Below are positions 43,946 through 54,292 of a DNA stretch of 64,000 bases, piece by piece. A program made the position numbers and the translations under genes. Source of the stretch: CAZWDO01 sp964632485 [NCBI: uncultured bacterium] (lineage in GTDB: Bacteria; JAGOEH01); the NCBI GenBank assembly GCA_964632485.1, contig CAZWDO010000008.1, positions 16,362 to 80,361 of the forward strand. Direction: 5' to 3'. The stretch's first letter is position 1. Each line of letters opens with the position of its first letter. The notes beneath the pieces are model-generated. The model was not told the origin of the DNA and did no database searches. It was given only the letters and a program-made list of their open reading frames with translations.

Positions 43946-45871
43946 GTGAGAAATGTGAAACTCTGTATCGATTGTTTGATGTTCGTCATCGTTTTTAGCT
44001 CGTTGAATTGGGCTCAATCCGGCAAGTCGTCGGCTATTCCTGATTTTTCCAATATTCCGCGAAAGGATATTCCGGTCGAATATACCTGGCGGATCGAGGA
44101 TATCTATGCGGATATGGATGCCTGGAACAGCGATAAAAAAGCGGCTGAAGTTCTGATCGCCCAATTGGACGACAAGGCAAAAGGCTGGACTGAATCCACT
44201 GGCGCTATGTTGGCCTTTTTGGAGCTGAAAAATGAAATCAGTTTAAAATTGTATATGCTGTATAGTTATGTTTACAGTCAGAGCAATATGGACTTGGGCA
44301 ATACCGAGTGGCAGAGTCTGAAAGGCGATATCCGCACGGTACTGGTCAATCTGAATACGAAGCTGGCTTTTGTGAATAATGATATTTTAGCGCTGGGCCA
44401 GGAAAAGTTCGATACTTATCTCAAGAGTGAGCCGAAACTCGAGCCCTATCGGTTTTCAATTGCGGAAGTCTTGCGTAGCCAATCGCATATTTTGCCTGAA
44501 GAACAGCAGCAAATCGTTTCGATGACCGGATTATTTACGACGGGTTTCGATCAGGCCGCCGGTATTTTGCGCGATGTTGAAATACCGTCCGTTGAATTAA
44601 CTCTGCCCGATAAAACGACCATTCTCTTGAATTATGCCAATTATAGTATGCTGCGCGCATCAAAGGATCAAACCGTACGCATGCAATCCATGAAGGCCTA
44701 TTTCGAAAATATGAAGAAATTTGAAAATACGCTGGCAACCTTGCTGGATTCAGAAATGAAATCGCAGTTTTTTCAGGCAAAATCCCGCAAATACGAAGAT
44801 TGTCTCGCAGCCCGTCTTTTTGGCGATAACATCGATCCATCAGTTTATTATAATTTGATTTCGGTCGTCAAGGAAAATTTGGCGCCTTTGCACCGCTATG
44901 TTGCCTTGAAACAGAAAATGCTGAAATTGGATTCCTGTCATTATTATGATCTCTATGCATCCTCTGTTAAATCCGTAAATAAGGTGTATCCCTGGTCAGA
45001 TGCAAGCCAGATAATTCTTGGGGCATTGAAACCGTTGGGTGACGATTATCAAAAAGGTCTGCAGCGCGCTTTCGGCGAACGCTGGATCGACGTCTATCCC
45101 AATAAGGGAAAGGAAACGGGCGCCTATTCTATGGGTGTTTATGGCGTCCATCCCTATATTAAAATGAATTATGACGGAACCTACAGCAATCTGTCAACCC
45201 TGGCGCATGAACTGGGTCATACCATGCATTCCTGGTATTCCAGCCAGGCTCAACCTTACGTCAATTCCGATTATGCTACGTTTCTGGCGGAAATTGCTTC
45301 CACTTTTAATGAAAATCTGCTGATGGATTATCTTTTAAAAAGCGAAAAAGATGATTTATTCAAACTTTATATCATGGATAACTATCTTGAACGCGTTCGG
45401 GCAACAATTTTCCGCCAGGTTATGTTTTCGGAATTTGAATTAAATATGCATCAAATGGTAGAACAGGGCCAGACTCTAACGGCTGATTGGCTGAATAATC
45501 GGTATTTGGAATTGACCCGCGAGTATTATGGACATAGTAAGGGCTTGGTTGATGTGGGTGAATACATTCAGAATGAGTGGAGCGTTATTCCCCATTTTTA
45601 TTTAAATTATTATGTGTTTCAATATAGCACAGGGATCATTGCCTCCATGGCCCTGACCGATCAGGTGTTGAAAAAAGGCAAACCCGCGCAGGAAAGCTAT
45701 TTGACGTTTTTAAAAGCCGGCGGAAGCGATCACCCCATTGAGATTCTTAAACGCGCTGGGGTCGATATGACAAAACCGGAACCCTATCATGCCGCTCTCA
45801 AACGGATTGATACGATGGTTGGCGAGATGGAAAAAATTGTGGCTCGCTTAGAAAAAGCCGGAAAAATTTAA
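43946..45871 (+). CDS. pepF: exported oligoendopeptidase F (M3B zinc metallopeptidase)
   Basis: It degrades peptides of about 7-20 residues. The 641-residue protein carries an N-terminal signal sequence (CLMFVIVFSSLNWAQ), which is uncommon for PepF, usually cytoplasmic. The zinc motif is His421-Glu422-Leu-Gly-His425 (LAHELGHTMHSW), and the third ligand Glu lies in TFLAEIASTFNE about 28 residues later. The M3B-specific ASSVKSVNKVYPW and MGVYGVHPYIKMN segments are present. The start is a GTG behind AAGGAGG. A terminator follows the stop. It is probably periplasmic, feeding on peptides made by the secreted proteases. Confidence 0.9.
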   Translation: MRNVKLCIDCLMFVIVFSSLNWAQSGKSSAIPDFSNIPRKDIPVEYTWRIEDIYADMDAWNSDKKAAEVLIAQLDDKAKGWTESTGAMLAFLELKNEISLKLYMLYSYVYSQSNMDLGNTEWQSLKGDIRTVLVNLNTKLAFVNNDILALGQEKFDTYLKSEPKLEPYRFSIAEVLRSQSHILPEEQQQIVSMTGLFTTGFDQAAGILRDVEIPSVELTLPDKTTILLNYANYSMLRASKDQTVRMQSMKAYFENMKKFENTLATLLDSEMKSQFFQAKSRKYEDCLAARLFGDNIDPSVYYNLISVVKENLAPLHRYVALKQKMLKLDSCHYYDLYASSVKSVNKVYPWSDASQIILGALKPLGDDYQKGLQRAFGERWIDVYPNKGKETGAYSMGVYGVHPYIKMNYDGTYSNLSTLAHELGHTMHSWYSSQAQPYVNSDYATFLAEIASTFNENLLMDYLLKSEKDDLFKLYIMDNYLERVRATIFRQVMFSEFELNMHQMVEQGQTLTADWLNNRYLELTREYYGHSKGLVDVGEYIQNEWSVIPHFYLNYYVFQYSTGIIASMALTDQVLKKGKPAQESYLTFLKAGGSDHPIEILKRAGVDMTKPEPYHAALKRIDTMVGEMEKIVARLEKAGKI

Positions 45872-45890
45872 ACGCTGGGTAATTTCTGTC

Positions 45891-45923
45891 AGGCGGATGG
45901 AATTTGTTTCATCCGCCTTTTTT
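45891..45923 (+). terminator. rho-independent terminator after pepF
   Basis: Arms AGGCGGATG and CATCCGCCT with a ten-base loop, then a T-run. Confidence 0.88.
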
Positions 45924-45943
45924 TATTTATCCTTTTTTTTAAC

Positions 45944-45971
45944 TTGACAATTAAATTAAATCAATTATATT
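45944..45971 (+). promoter_or_regulatory. sigma-70 promoter of the gapN-histidine kinase unit
   Basis: TTGACA (45944-45949), 16-bp spacer, TATATT (45966-45971). Confidence 0.72.
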
Positions 45972-46174
45972 TTTTCTATGGATCAAGTGGCAGACTCGAT
46001 GACCTCTCTCATCCTGAATAATACTGATGCTAAAAACGATTAATCGTCATTTCCGGCATAATACCGGGCCTGAAACATGCGGGACGAATCTATCGGCCGC
46101 AGTTGTATAATCATTAAAAGTAGATGCATGGTTATTGATGATAATGAAAATGAAAACTAAAAAAGGAAACCAAG
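45972..46174 (+). other. ~200-nt leader of the gapN transcript
   Basis: Between the promoter and the gapN start lie about 200 untranslated bases, the longest leader in the window. An ATG at 45978, near the expected transcription start, opens a 21-codon frame (MDQVADSM...) to TAA 46041-46043. Two short palindromes follow (ACGATTAATCGT and CCGGCATAATACCGG, around 46035-46070). I cannot match it to a known riboswitch. Confidence 0.3.
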
Positions 46175-47800
46175 ATGAATTTTGATGTGTGTTGGGATTC
46201 GCTATTCCCTCAATGGGAAACCACTCCGGATGCTTATCGCCGTTCAGTTCCTTTGAATCAACGGGAATATTTAATAAACGGCGAGATTAAACAATGGCAG
46301 GGGCCTTTTCAGGATGTGCATTCCCCCATCTATATTCGTAATCATGAGGGACAGGCAGAACCTTTCTATCTCGGCAGTTACCCGTTGCTATCAGTGAATG
46401 AGGCGATGATGGCCCTGGATAGCGCTGTTAAAGCTTTTAACCAGGGACGTGGAAAATGGCCGACGATGCCGGTGGAAGCCCGGTTGGAACGTCTTCAAAC
46501 ATTTATTGCTTTAATGAAAGAAAAACGTTCGGAAGTGGTCAATCTTCTAATGTGGGAAATCGGTAAAAATTTGAAAGACGCGGAGAAAGAGTTCGATCGG
46601 ACTGTATTGTACCTACTGGATACGATTGAGGCAGTTAAGGAGTTGGACCGGGTATCCTCGCATTTTACGATAGAACAAGGGATTATTGCGCAAATCCGAC
46701 GAGCGCCATTAGGTGTCACACTTTGCATGGGACCTTATAATTATCCGTTGAACGAAACCTTTACGACCATGATCCCGGCCCTGATCATGGGCAATACGGT
46801 GGTATTTAAACCCCCTAAATATGGTGTCTTGCTGCATTACCCCTTGTTGGAACTATTTCGCGACGCTTTCCCTGCCGGAGTCGTTAATACGGTATATGGA
46901 GAGGGTCGGGTCGTTATTCCTCCCATGATCGCTTCCGGTAATATTGATGTGTTGGCATTTATCGGATCCAGCCCGGTTGCCGATAGTATCAAAAAGCAGC
47001 ATCCTAAACCCCATCGACTCCGATCGGTGTTAGGATTGGAAGCCAAGAATCCCGCTATTATTTTAGCGGATGCCGATCTGGGACTGGCGGTTGACGAAAC
47101 GGTTCTGGGGTCTTTATCTTTTAATGGACAACGATGTACGGCGTTGAAAATTGTGTTTGCGCATGAAGATATTGTTCAGGAATTTTTAGACCGTTTTTGC
47201 GCGGCAGTGGATACTCTAACCTTTGGCATGCCCTGGGATAATCCATTTTTGACACCATTGCCTGAACGGGGCAAATGTGATTATCTGCGGGATTTAGTCG
47301 TTGATGCTCAAAATCATGGGGCGCGTATTTTGAACCGCTATGGGGCAAAGGAGCAGCATTCATTTTTTTATCCAGCGGTTTTGTTTCCGGTTAATTCGCA
47401 GATGAAAATTTTTCATGAAGAACAATTCGGGCCTATTGTTCCAATCGTTCCATTTCGTGATTTGGAAGAGCCCATCGAATATATGCTCAATTCCAATTAC
47501 GGTCAGCAAGTCAGTATTTTTGGCGCCGATTCGGAGACGATTGCCCGTTTAATCGATCCGATGGTCAATCAGGTTTGCCGGGTGAATATCAATTCACAAT
47601 GTCAGCGGGGACCCGATACGTTTCCATTTACCGGACGGAAAGATTCCGCGGAGGGAACTTTATCTGTGACAGATGCCTTGCGCGTTTTTACCATTCGTAC
47701 GCTCGTTGCCGCCAAATCTAATGAACTGAATAAAAATCTGGTGAAAACGATTATCCGTCAACGACAATCTAACTTTTTATCACGGGATTTTATTTTTTAG
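46175..47800 (+). CDS. gapN: NADP-dependent non-phosphorylating glyceraldehyde-3-phosphate dehydrogenase-like aldehyde dehydrogenase
   Basis: GapN oxidises glyceraldehyde 3-phosphate directly to 3-phosphoglycerate and makes NADPH. The 541-residue protein shows the aldehyde dehydrogenase fold: [12 protein letters not shown] (cofactor entry), FKPPKYG, the general base Glu289 in [10 protein letters not shown], catalytic Cys321 in [10 protein letters not shown], and [14 protein letters not shown]. The Glu-Ala-Lys-Asn form of the base motif and the RCTALK motif resemble GapN-type enzymes more than generic aldehyde dehydrogenases. It is longer than usual at the N-terminus (~60 residues). The stop TAG overlaps the GTG start of the next gene, a giant histidine kinase, so both are translationally coupled, an unexpected pairing. 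Confidence 0.78.
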   Translation: MNFDVCWDSLFPQWETTPDAYRRSVPLNQREYLINGEIKQWQGPFQDVHSPIYIRNHEGQAEPFYLGSYPLLSVNEAMMALDSAVKAFNQGRGKWPTMPVEARLERLQTFIALMKEKRSEVVNLLMWEIGKNLKDAEKEFDRTVLYLLDTIEAVKELDRVSSHFTIEQGIIAQIRRAPLGVTLCMGPYNYPLNETFTTMIPALIMGNTVVFKPPKYGVLLHYPLLELFRDAFPAGVVNTVYGEGRVVIPPMIASGNIDVLAFIGSSPVADSIKKQHPKPHRLRSVLGLEAKNPAIILADADLGLAVDETVLGSLSFNGQRCTALKIVFAHEDIVQEFLDRFCAAVDTLTFGMPWDNPFLTPLPERGKCDYLRDLVVDAQNHGARILNRYGAKEQHSFFYPAVLFPVNSQMKIFHEEQFGPIVPIVPFRDLEEPIEYMLNSNYGQQVSIFGADSETIARLIDPMVNQVCRVNINSQCQRGPDTFPFTGRKDSAEGTLSVTDALRVFTIRTLVAAKSNELNKNLVKTIIRQRQSNFLSRDFIF

Positions 47801-50800
47801 TGATCATTAAAACATTTAATTTGAGACATCTCTGGACAAATCTTTATATATTAGTTGTTATAATATCGATTTTAATGGGATTTTATCTCAGTGAGCGTCG
47901 GGCGGCAATTTGCGATTTTGATATGCGGGAAAAATTGAAGCGTCATGTAGAAAATATCGCCAGCGCCATTGATGTGGATATGGTGCAGGGCTTGACATTC
48001 AGCGCGGTGGATACTCTGAATCCCCAATATCAGCAATTATGTTGGATGCTATGGCAGTACGGGCAACTGATCCCGCAGCGCGGGATATATACGATGGCTT
48101 TGCGCAGCGGGGAGCTTGTTTTCGGACCGGAGAATTATGAAGCGGACGATCCCATGGGATCCGGTCCGCCCGGAACTGTCTATGAGCAAGCTGAAGAGGA
48201 GGATTTTTTCCCCTTTCGCGAAAAAAATTCGATAGTCATCGGCCCTGCGATTGACGAATATGGGACATTCGTCTCGGCATTAGCGCCTGTGGTTGATCCC
48301 TCCACTGATTCAGTCTTGCTGGTTGTCGGTATTGATATCCTGGCCGATCAATGGTTATCCTTGATATGGGCATCCCGTAATGTCGTTATTATTTATATCG
48401 TTGTCTTCCTGATTCTTATCAGCCAGGCATTTTTTTTTATCAGATGGCGAAATCAACAGGCTGGGGGGTGGCAACACCGTTTTAATTTTCTGGAAGGCGT
48501 TATTGTATTAATAATCGGACTCTATTTGACCGCCGGGTTGTCGTTTATGGTTTTTGAAGCGGAAAAGCGCGAAAACCGAAATACTTTTGAGCGTCTTGCA
48601 TCAGCCCGGACCTATGCGATTGAAAACGTGCTGCAGGAAATTAATATCGGATTACAATCCATAACGAGATGCGCTTTTTCACATTTTATAAGTGCCTCTG
48701 ATCGTGACGATTGCCGGGTATTTAATATTTTCAGCCAACCGTTGATTTTCCGGCTTCCGTTAAATTCCATCCGTTGGTTGGAACGAGTTCCCCTGTCACA
48801 TAAATCAGAATGGGAAAGCCATCCCATCCGGTTTGGGTGTTCAGTTCCGGGAATCTGGGAATACGATTCGTTGGGCGCGATGTGTCCGGTAAACGAACGC
48901 GGCATTTATTATCCTACGACCTATTTGGCGTCAGTTTCTGCTACCCGCAAGGGTTTGGGTTTCGATATGGGAAGTATTCCCACTTGCTATGATCTGATTC
49001 AACAGGTGACTGCGACCGGCTTAACGTTGATGAAAAATCGCTTTACAATTGTAGATACCAGTCTGGCGAATTATGTTGTCATCCCGGTCTTCCAGACTTT
49101 GTTTTCTATCAACACCGATTCAGTATTTGCGCTATATGATTCCACTCAAATTTTGGGATACCTGGTAGCTGAAATTGATTTCCAGAAATTGATTGATCTG
49201 GCGTTTAACCGGAGTTTTCTGGAAAAAAACAGAATTTCAACACAAATTGTTGATTTGTCTTCCGATAGTTTTTGTTTTTCGCTGGCATCTTATAATAATT
49301 CCGAGTTTAATGATAATTTATTTCTATCGGAGAGAAGCGCAGAGAGATTCAAACTGATGGGACGCTCGATGACTCAGGTTCAACCGCTGTTCTTTTTTAA
49401 TCATGCTCTGGCGGTTATCAACAAAGAGACCCCTGAATTCCATGTGGTTTATCCCCTTCGTTCTACCTATTCGATATTGATAATGGGTATCGTATTATCG
49501 CTGATTATCGCTTTATTTATAGGTGTACTCCATAATCGGCAATTGATTCTTCAGCGTTTAGTTCAACAGAGAACAGCGGATATCAGTAAAATGGAACATG
49601 AATTGCGGGTTTATTCCGAAAAATTATTTCAGGAACGCAATTATTTACAAACCGTATTCAATTCTACTCAGGTGGGGCATTTGCTATTGAATGAAAACAG
49701 TACGATTATTCACATCAATCAAATAATCATCGACCTTCTGGAGTTGCCGGAAAACGAGCTAATCGGCATGCAACCGGGGGATGGTTTATGCTGCATCCAT
49801 GCTATTTCAGCGAAAGAGGGGTGCGGGTCATCTCAAGTTTGTAAAAGTTGCCCCATTCGGGAAGCGATTGATCGTGTTTTGAGATTTCATGAAACCATTC
49901 GCGACCGGGAAATTAATTTGACGCTCTGTATCCAGGATAAAATCAAAGAACTCTGGTTTAATCTGAATGCGACTGGAATTGAAATTAATGAAGAGCACCA
50001 TGTATTAATTGCTTTGATGGATATAACCGATCGCAAGCGTACAGAACGGGCGCTGGCCGAACGTGAAGAGTTGTTTCGTCAGGCTTTTGAAAATGTAAAC
50101 ACTGGAATGTGCCTCCTGAGTACAACCGGACATTTTATGAAAGTCAATCAACGGATGTGCCAGATATTCGGCTACAGCGCAGAGGAATTCGAGCAATTGG
50201 GATTCGATGATATAACCGTGCCTGAATACATTAATATCCAACCGGCATTTATAATGGAAGAAATCGAGAGTAAGCTGGATCGGGCGGAGTTTATCAAACA
50301 ATACTATCATAAAACCGGCAAAAAGGTCTGGGGCAGGGTAACTAGCTCACTGGTTCGTACTCCGCTGGGTGATCCCCTTTTTTTTATTTCGCAAATAGAG
50401 GATATCTCAGATGTCAAAGCGGCTGAAGACGCTTTGAGGCATAGTGAACAGCAATTTAAAAGCCTATTGTCCGAAATGCCGAATATGGTGCTGGTCCATG
50501 TTAATGGAATTATCAAATATGCCAACAAGGCCATGCTTGATTCGTTGGAAACGACCTGGGAACAAATGGAAAGCGACTTTGTTTTAGATTATGTGCGCCC
50601 GGAGTATAAGGCGATTGTAGCGCAAAATATGGCAAAGCGCCAGTTGGGTGAAGAAATTGCGGACTATGAAATCCAAATCGAAACTGCGACCCACAAAATT
50701 CGCAATACAATTATTCGCGCTAACCGGATTACTTTTGATGATGAGCCGGCTGTGATCGTCATTTTGATCGATATCACCGAGCGAAAGCAGACGGAAGAAA

Positions 50801-53121
50801 AACTCCAGTTGGCAAATGAAGAGTTGGAAGAAGTGAACAAATTATTGCAGAATGCGATCGATCATGCCTGCAAAGCCGCTTTGGAAACCCAGGCGGCGAA
50901 TAAAGCCAAAAGTCAGTTTCTGGCTAATATGAGCCATGAGATTCGTACTCCCATGAATGCCATTATTGGCATGTCGCACTTGGCGTTAAAAACCGATTTG
51001 TCTCCCAGGCAGCACGATTATCTGATTAAAATCCAAAAGGCTTCCAATTCATTACTCTCGATTATTAATGAGATTCTGGATTTTTCCAAAATCGAAGCCG
51101 GAAAGATGTCATTGGAAACGGTTAATTTCGATCTGAATGAAGTTATCAGCCAGGTGATCGCTATTATTAGTCCGCAGGCTAACGAAAAATCGCTGGAATT
51201 GCTGTTTCATATCCCGCCGACAATCCCTCAAAATCTGTTGGGTGATCCGTTGCGTTTGGGACAAATCTTGATTAATCTTTTAAGCAATGCCGTTAAGTTT
51301 ACTTCTAAGGGAGAAATTCAGGTTAAATGCGACGTATCTGAAAAGAAAGAGAATCGGGTTGTTATTACTTTCACTGTTCGTGATACGGGAATCGGAATGA
51401 CGCCGGAACAAACCGGACGTCTGTTTCAGGCTTTTACCCAGGCGGATGGTTCAACGACCCGACGCTATGGCGGGACAGGTTTGGGACTCGCTATTACCCG
51501 TCATTTGTTGGAAATGATGGGTGGATTTATCGATGTTCAAAGTCGTCCGGGGGAGGGAACGATCTTCACGTTCTCCCTACCGTTTGAAGTAGGAGACCAG
51601 ATGCCGGTTCAGCCATACCCTTTGTGGAATATTAAAGAACTTCGAATTTTAGTGGTCGATGATAATGAAGCCGCCCGTGAAATACTAATTGAAATGTTTA
51701 AAAATTTGAAGTTGAAGGCAGATGCTGTTCCTTCCGCTAAAGAAGCTATTCGCTGCATACAGGATAATGCTGCCAATCCCTATAATTTGATATTTATGGA
51801 TTATATGATGCCGGAAATGAATGGAATTGAGGCGATTCAAAAAATCAAAGAATTGCCGTATATGGAATTAGCTCATATCGTGATGGTTACAGTCAATGAT
51901 CGGGAAGAGCTGATTGAAAAAGCCAGGGCAGTCGGTGTGGATCGCTTCCTTACTAAACCAGCAACAATTTCTCAACTCACTGATACATTGAATGAATTAT
52001 TTATCCGAAAGGAACCGGAAGATTCGGATGATCGAAACACTGACACTTCTGAGTATCAACCTTTAAAAGGAATGAAACTGCTCGTAGTTGAAGATAATGA
52101 GATTAACCGCCAGGTGGCGATTGAATTACTCAATGATGCCGGCGCTTTCGTTGATACTGCTGAACATGGTGGAAAAGCGCTCGAAATCCTGGCAACAAAA
52201 AGTAATCCAGATTATTACGACGTCATTTTGATGGATATTCAGATGCCGGTGATGGACGGATTTGAAACAACAAAGCGCATCCGGGAGAATATACGGTATC
52301 AAAAACTGCCGATTGTTGCCATGACGGCCCATGCCCTCTCCGAAGAGCGTGAACGTTGCCTGGAGGCAGGAATGATCGATCATGTGGCCAAACCGCTTAA
52401 TCCCGAGGCTTTGTTCCGGACGCTTCAACCCTGGAATCGAACCGTTATTGAATCGTTGAATATGGAAGAGTACCGCTCAAAATTTTATGCAAATTGGAAA
52501 AATGAGGACCAATTACCCGCTATCGAGGGCTTGAATTGTCGAGCTGGACTTAATCTGGTAGCTGGTAATCTTGAGCTTTACTATAGCTTATTACGTCGGT
52601 TTGTTGAAGAACAGTCTGACGCGTCTCGAGTGATTAAAGAAGCCATTGCTAACGGGGAGTTGGAGATAGTAGCGCGACGCGTTCATAGCATTAAAGGGGT
52701 CTCCGGCAATATTGGGGCTTTGGAGATTTATGAGTTATCCATCGAATTTGAGAGCGCAATCAGGGAGAATCAGGCTGATAAAATTTTGGAAAAATATTCG
52801 GTTTTTTCTCAGTATTTGGAGAAACTACTACTTAGAATAACTAAATTTTTTGCTACTATTCAAACCCGGCAGCTTGAGAACTTGCAACCAGTGGAAGCGC
52901 CCGATGAACTATTATCAAAAAAAGAATTAGAGGAATTGATTCTGGAGTTGGAACCCTATATTCTGGCCCGCAAGCCAAAACAGTGCAGTCGGATTATCAA
53001 TAAAATTCGCGCAAAAAAATGGCCGGAAAAAATAATGCGCGAGTTTGAAAAGATCGAACGTTTGATCCACCAATACAATTTTACGGAGTCTTTGAGAATC
53101 GTCCGGTCATTGCTGGAATAA
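47800..53121 (+). CDS. giant hybrid sensor histidine kinase (two extracytoplasmic sensors, three PAS, two receivers, HPt)
   Basis: The 1773-residue protein starts at a GTG that shares one base with the gapN stop and has no ribosome site. Order: membrane helix (~13-28), first external sensor (~29-190), two helices (~194-213, 233-252), a CHASE-like sensor (~260-550, with [10 protein letters not shown] and GLGFDMGS), helix (~557-577), PAS1 (~625-745) with a cysteine cluster (CC...[12 protein letters not shown]), PAS2, PAS3 (to ~1005), dimerisation helix with His1046 ([11 protein letters not shown]), ATPase domain (~1145-1262; GTGLGLAI), two receivers (Asp in FMDYMMP near 1333; LMDIQMP near 1475) and HPt with His1629 (HSIKG). 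First receiver keeps DD; the second has ED. The likely partner is the HD-GYP regulator 24 bp downstream. Confidence 0.9.
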   Translation: MIIKTFNLRHLWTNLYILVVIISILMGFYLSERRAAICDFDMREKLKRHVENIASAIDVDMVQGLTFSAVDTLNPQYQQLCWMLWQYGQLIPQRGIYTMALRSGELVFGPENYEADDPMGSGPPGTVYEQAEEEDFFPFREKNSIVIGPAIDEYGTFVSALAPVVDPSTDSVLLVVGIDILADQWLSLIWASRNVVIIYIVVFLILISQAFFFIRWRNQQAGGWQHRFNFLEGVIVLIIGLYLTAGLSFMVFEAEKRENRNTFERLASARTYAIENVLQEINIGLQSITRCAFSHFISASDRDDCRVFNIFSQPLIFRLPLNSIRWLERVPLSHKSEWESHPIRFGCSVPGIWEYDSLGAMCPVNERGIYYPTTYLASVSATRKGLGFDMGSIPTCYDLIQQVTATGLTLMKNRFTIVDTSLANYVVIPVFQTLFSINTDSVFALYDSTQILGYLVAEIDFQKLIDLAFNRSFLEKNRISTQIVDLSSDSFCFSLASYNNSEFNDNLFLSERSAERFKLMGRSMTQVQPLFFFNHALAVINKETPEFHVVYPLRSTYSILIMGIVLSLIIALFIGVLHNRQLILQRLVQQRTADISKMEHELRVYSEKLFQERNYLQTVFNSTQVGHLLLNENSTIIHINQIIIDLLELPENELIGMQPGDGLCCIHAISAKEGCGSSQVCKSCPIREAIDRVLRFHETIRDREINLTLCIQDKIKELWFNLNATGIEINEEHHVLIALMDITDRKRTERALAEREELFRQAFENVNTGMCLLSTTGHFMKVNQRMCQIFGYSAEEFEQLGFDDITVPEYINIQPAFIMEEIESKLDRAEFIKQYYHKTGKKVWGRVTSSLVRTPLGDPLFFISQIEDISDVKAAEDALRHSEQQFKSLLSEMPNMVLVHVNGIIKYANKAMLDSLETTWEQMESDFVLDYVRPEYKAIVAQNMAKRQLGEEIADYEIQIETATHKIRNTIIRANRITFDDEPAVIVILIDITERKQTEEKLQLANEELEEVNKLLQNAIDHACKAALETQAANKAKSQFLANMSHEIRTPMNAIIGMSHLALKTDLSPRQHDYLIKIQKASNSLLSIINEILDFSKIEAGKMSLETVNFDLNEVISQVIAIISPQANEKSLELLFHIPPTIPQNLLGDPLRLGQILINLLSNAVKFTSKGEIQVKCDVSEKKENRVVITFTVRDTGIGMTPEQTGRLFQAFTQADGSTTRRYGGTGLGLAITRHLLEMMGGFIDVQSRPGEGTIFTFSLPFEVGDQMPVQPYPLWNIKELRILVVDDNEAAREILIEMFKNLKLKADAVPSAKEAIRCIQDNAANPYNLIFMDYMMPEMNGIEAIQKIKELPYMELAHIVMVTVNDREELIEKARAVGVDRFLTKPATISQLTDTLNELFIRKEPEDSDDRNTDTSEYQPLKGMKLLVVEDNEINRQVAIELLNDAGAFVDTAEHGGKALEILATKSNPDYYDVILMDIQMPVMDGFETTKRIRENIRYQKLPIVAMTAHALSEERERCLEAGMIDHVAKPLNPEALFRTLQPWNRTVIESLNMEEYRSKFYANWKNEDQLPAIEGLNCRAGLNLVAGNLELYYSLLRRFVEEQSDASRVIKEAIANGELEIVARRVHSIKGVSGNIGALEIYELSIEFESAIRENQADKILEKYSVFSQYLEKLLLRITKFFATIQTRQLENLQPVEAPDELLSKKELEELILELEPYILARKPKQCSRIINKIRAKKWPEKIMREFEKIERLIHQYNFTESLRIVRSLLE

Positions 53122-53145
53122 TTTGTTTTAAAAAGGTGAAACGCT

Positions 53146-54258
53146 ATGAAAGAACTTGCTGAATGCACAATTCTGGTTGTTGATGATACTAAAGCCAATT
53201 TAGATATTCTGGTGGATGCTTTGGGAGAGTTCTATGATATATCAGTGGCCACTGACGGGTACAGCGCCTTGGAAGTCGTCGAGCAATCGACGCCGAATTT
53301 GATTTTGTTGGATATTATGATGCCTGGAATGGATGGATATGAAGTATGCCGCCGTTTGAAAAGTGAACCCCGATGGGCTTCGATCCCGGTTATTTTTCTA
53401 ACTGCAATGACGGAAATTTCCAGTAAAACCCGGGGTTTTGAACTCGGGGCGGTGGATTATATCACGAAACCGTTTGAAGTTCTCGAAATTCAGGCCCGTG
53501 TAAAGACACATCTCTCGCTGTTGCTGGCGCGGCAACGCCTGGAACGGCAAAATGAATTGCTGGATACTAAAGTGCGGGAACGCACTCTCGAATTAGCTTT
53601 GACCCAGGAAGTGACTATCGAAAGTATGGCCGTATTGGCTGAATATCGCGATCCCGAAACCGGCGGTCATATCTACCGAACTCAAAACTATATCCGGATA
53701 CTGGCTGAAAAACTCCGGCGATTTCCCGAGTATCAAACTCAACTGGCCGACCATTATATCGATCTTCTTTATAAATCAGCGCCGTTGCATGATATTGGAA
53801 AAGTGGGTGTTCCCGATCATATCCTCTTAAAACCCGGTAAATTGTCCGATATTGAGTTTGACGAAATGAAACGGCATACAATTTTGGGATATGAAGCCAT
53901 AAAAATTCCTGCTAAAAAATTAGGCGCTAATTCCTTTTTGAATTTAGCCATGGAAATCGCTTATACTCATCATGAGAAATGGGATAAAACCGGATATCCC
54001 CGCGGATTAAAAGAAGCAGAAATCCCTCTTTCCGGTCGATTGATGGCGTTGGTGGACGTCTATGATGCCCTGATCAGTAAACGAGTTTATAAAGAACCTA
54101 TGAAGCATTCCCAAGCCGTTTCAATTATATTGAAAGGCAGGGGAACCCATTTTGAGCCTTTGATTGTGGACGCGTTTCAGGGAATTACTGAAGAATTTCG
54201 GCGTATTGCTTTGGAGTATGCTGATTTTAGCGAGGAACGGGACGCTCTGCGATTGTAA
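53146..54258 (+). CDS. response regulator with HD-GYP cyclic-di-GMP phosphodiesterase domain
   Basis: The 370 residues have a receiver (~8-125; phospho-acceptor Asp56 in LLDIMMPGMDG, Lys108-type lysine in ITKPF), a coiled linker (~128-155) and an HD-GYP domain: His215-Asp216 in PLHDIGKVGVPD, HHEKWDKTGYP with Gly283-Tyr-Pro285, and LMALVDVYDAL. This is the RpfG layout; such enzymes hydrolyse cyclic di-GMP. All metal-binding residues of the class appear present. It lies 24 bp behind the hybrid kinase, which has an HPt domain suited to hand phosphate on to this receiver, so I infer one phosphorelay that lowers cyclic di-GMP. Confidence 0.93.
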   Translation: MKELAECTILVVDDTKANLDILVDALGEFYDISVATDGYSALEVVEQSTPNLILLDIMMPGMDGYEVCRRLKSEPRWASIPVIFLTAMTEISSKTRGFELGAVDYITKPFEVLEIQARVKTHLSLLLARQRLERQNELLDTKVRERTLELALTQEVTIESMAVLAEYRDPETGGHIYRTQNYIRILAEKLRRFPEYQTQLADHYIDLLYKSAPLHDIGKVGVPDHILLKPGKLSDIEFDEMKRHTILGYEAIKIPAKKLGANSFLNLAMEIAYTHHEKWDKTGYPRGLKEAEIPLSGRLMALVDVYDALISKRVYKEPMKHSQAVSIILKGRGTHFEPLIVDAFQGITEEFRRIALEYADFSEERDALRL

Positions 54259-54292
54259 GCTAATATCTTATTATCAATTATTCATCCGGACC

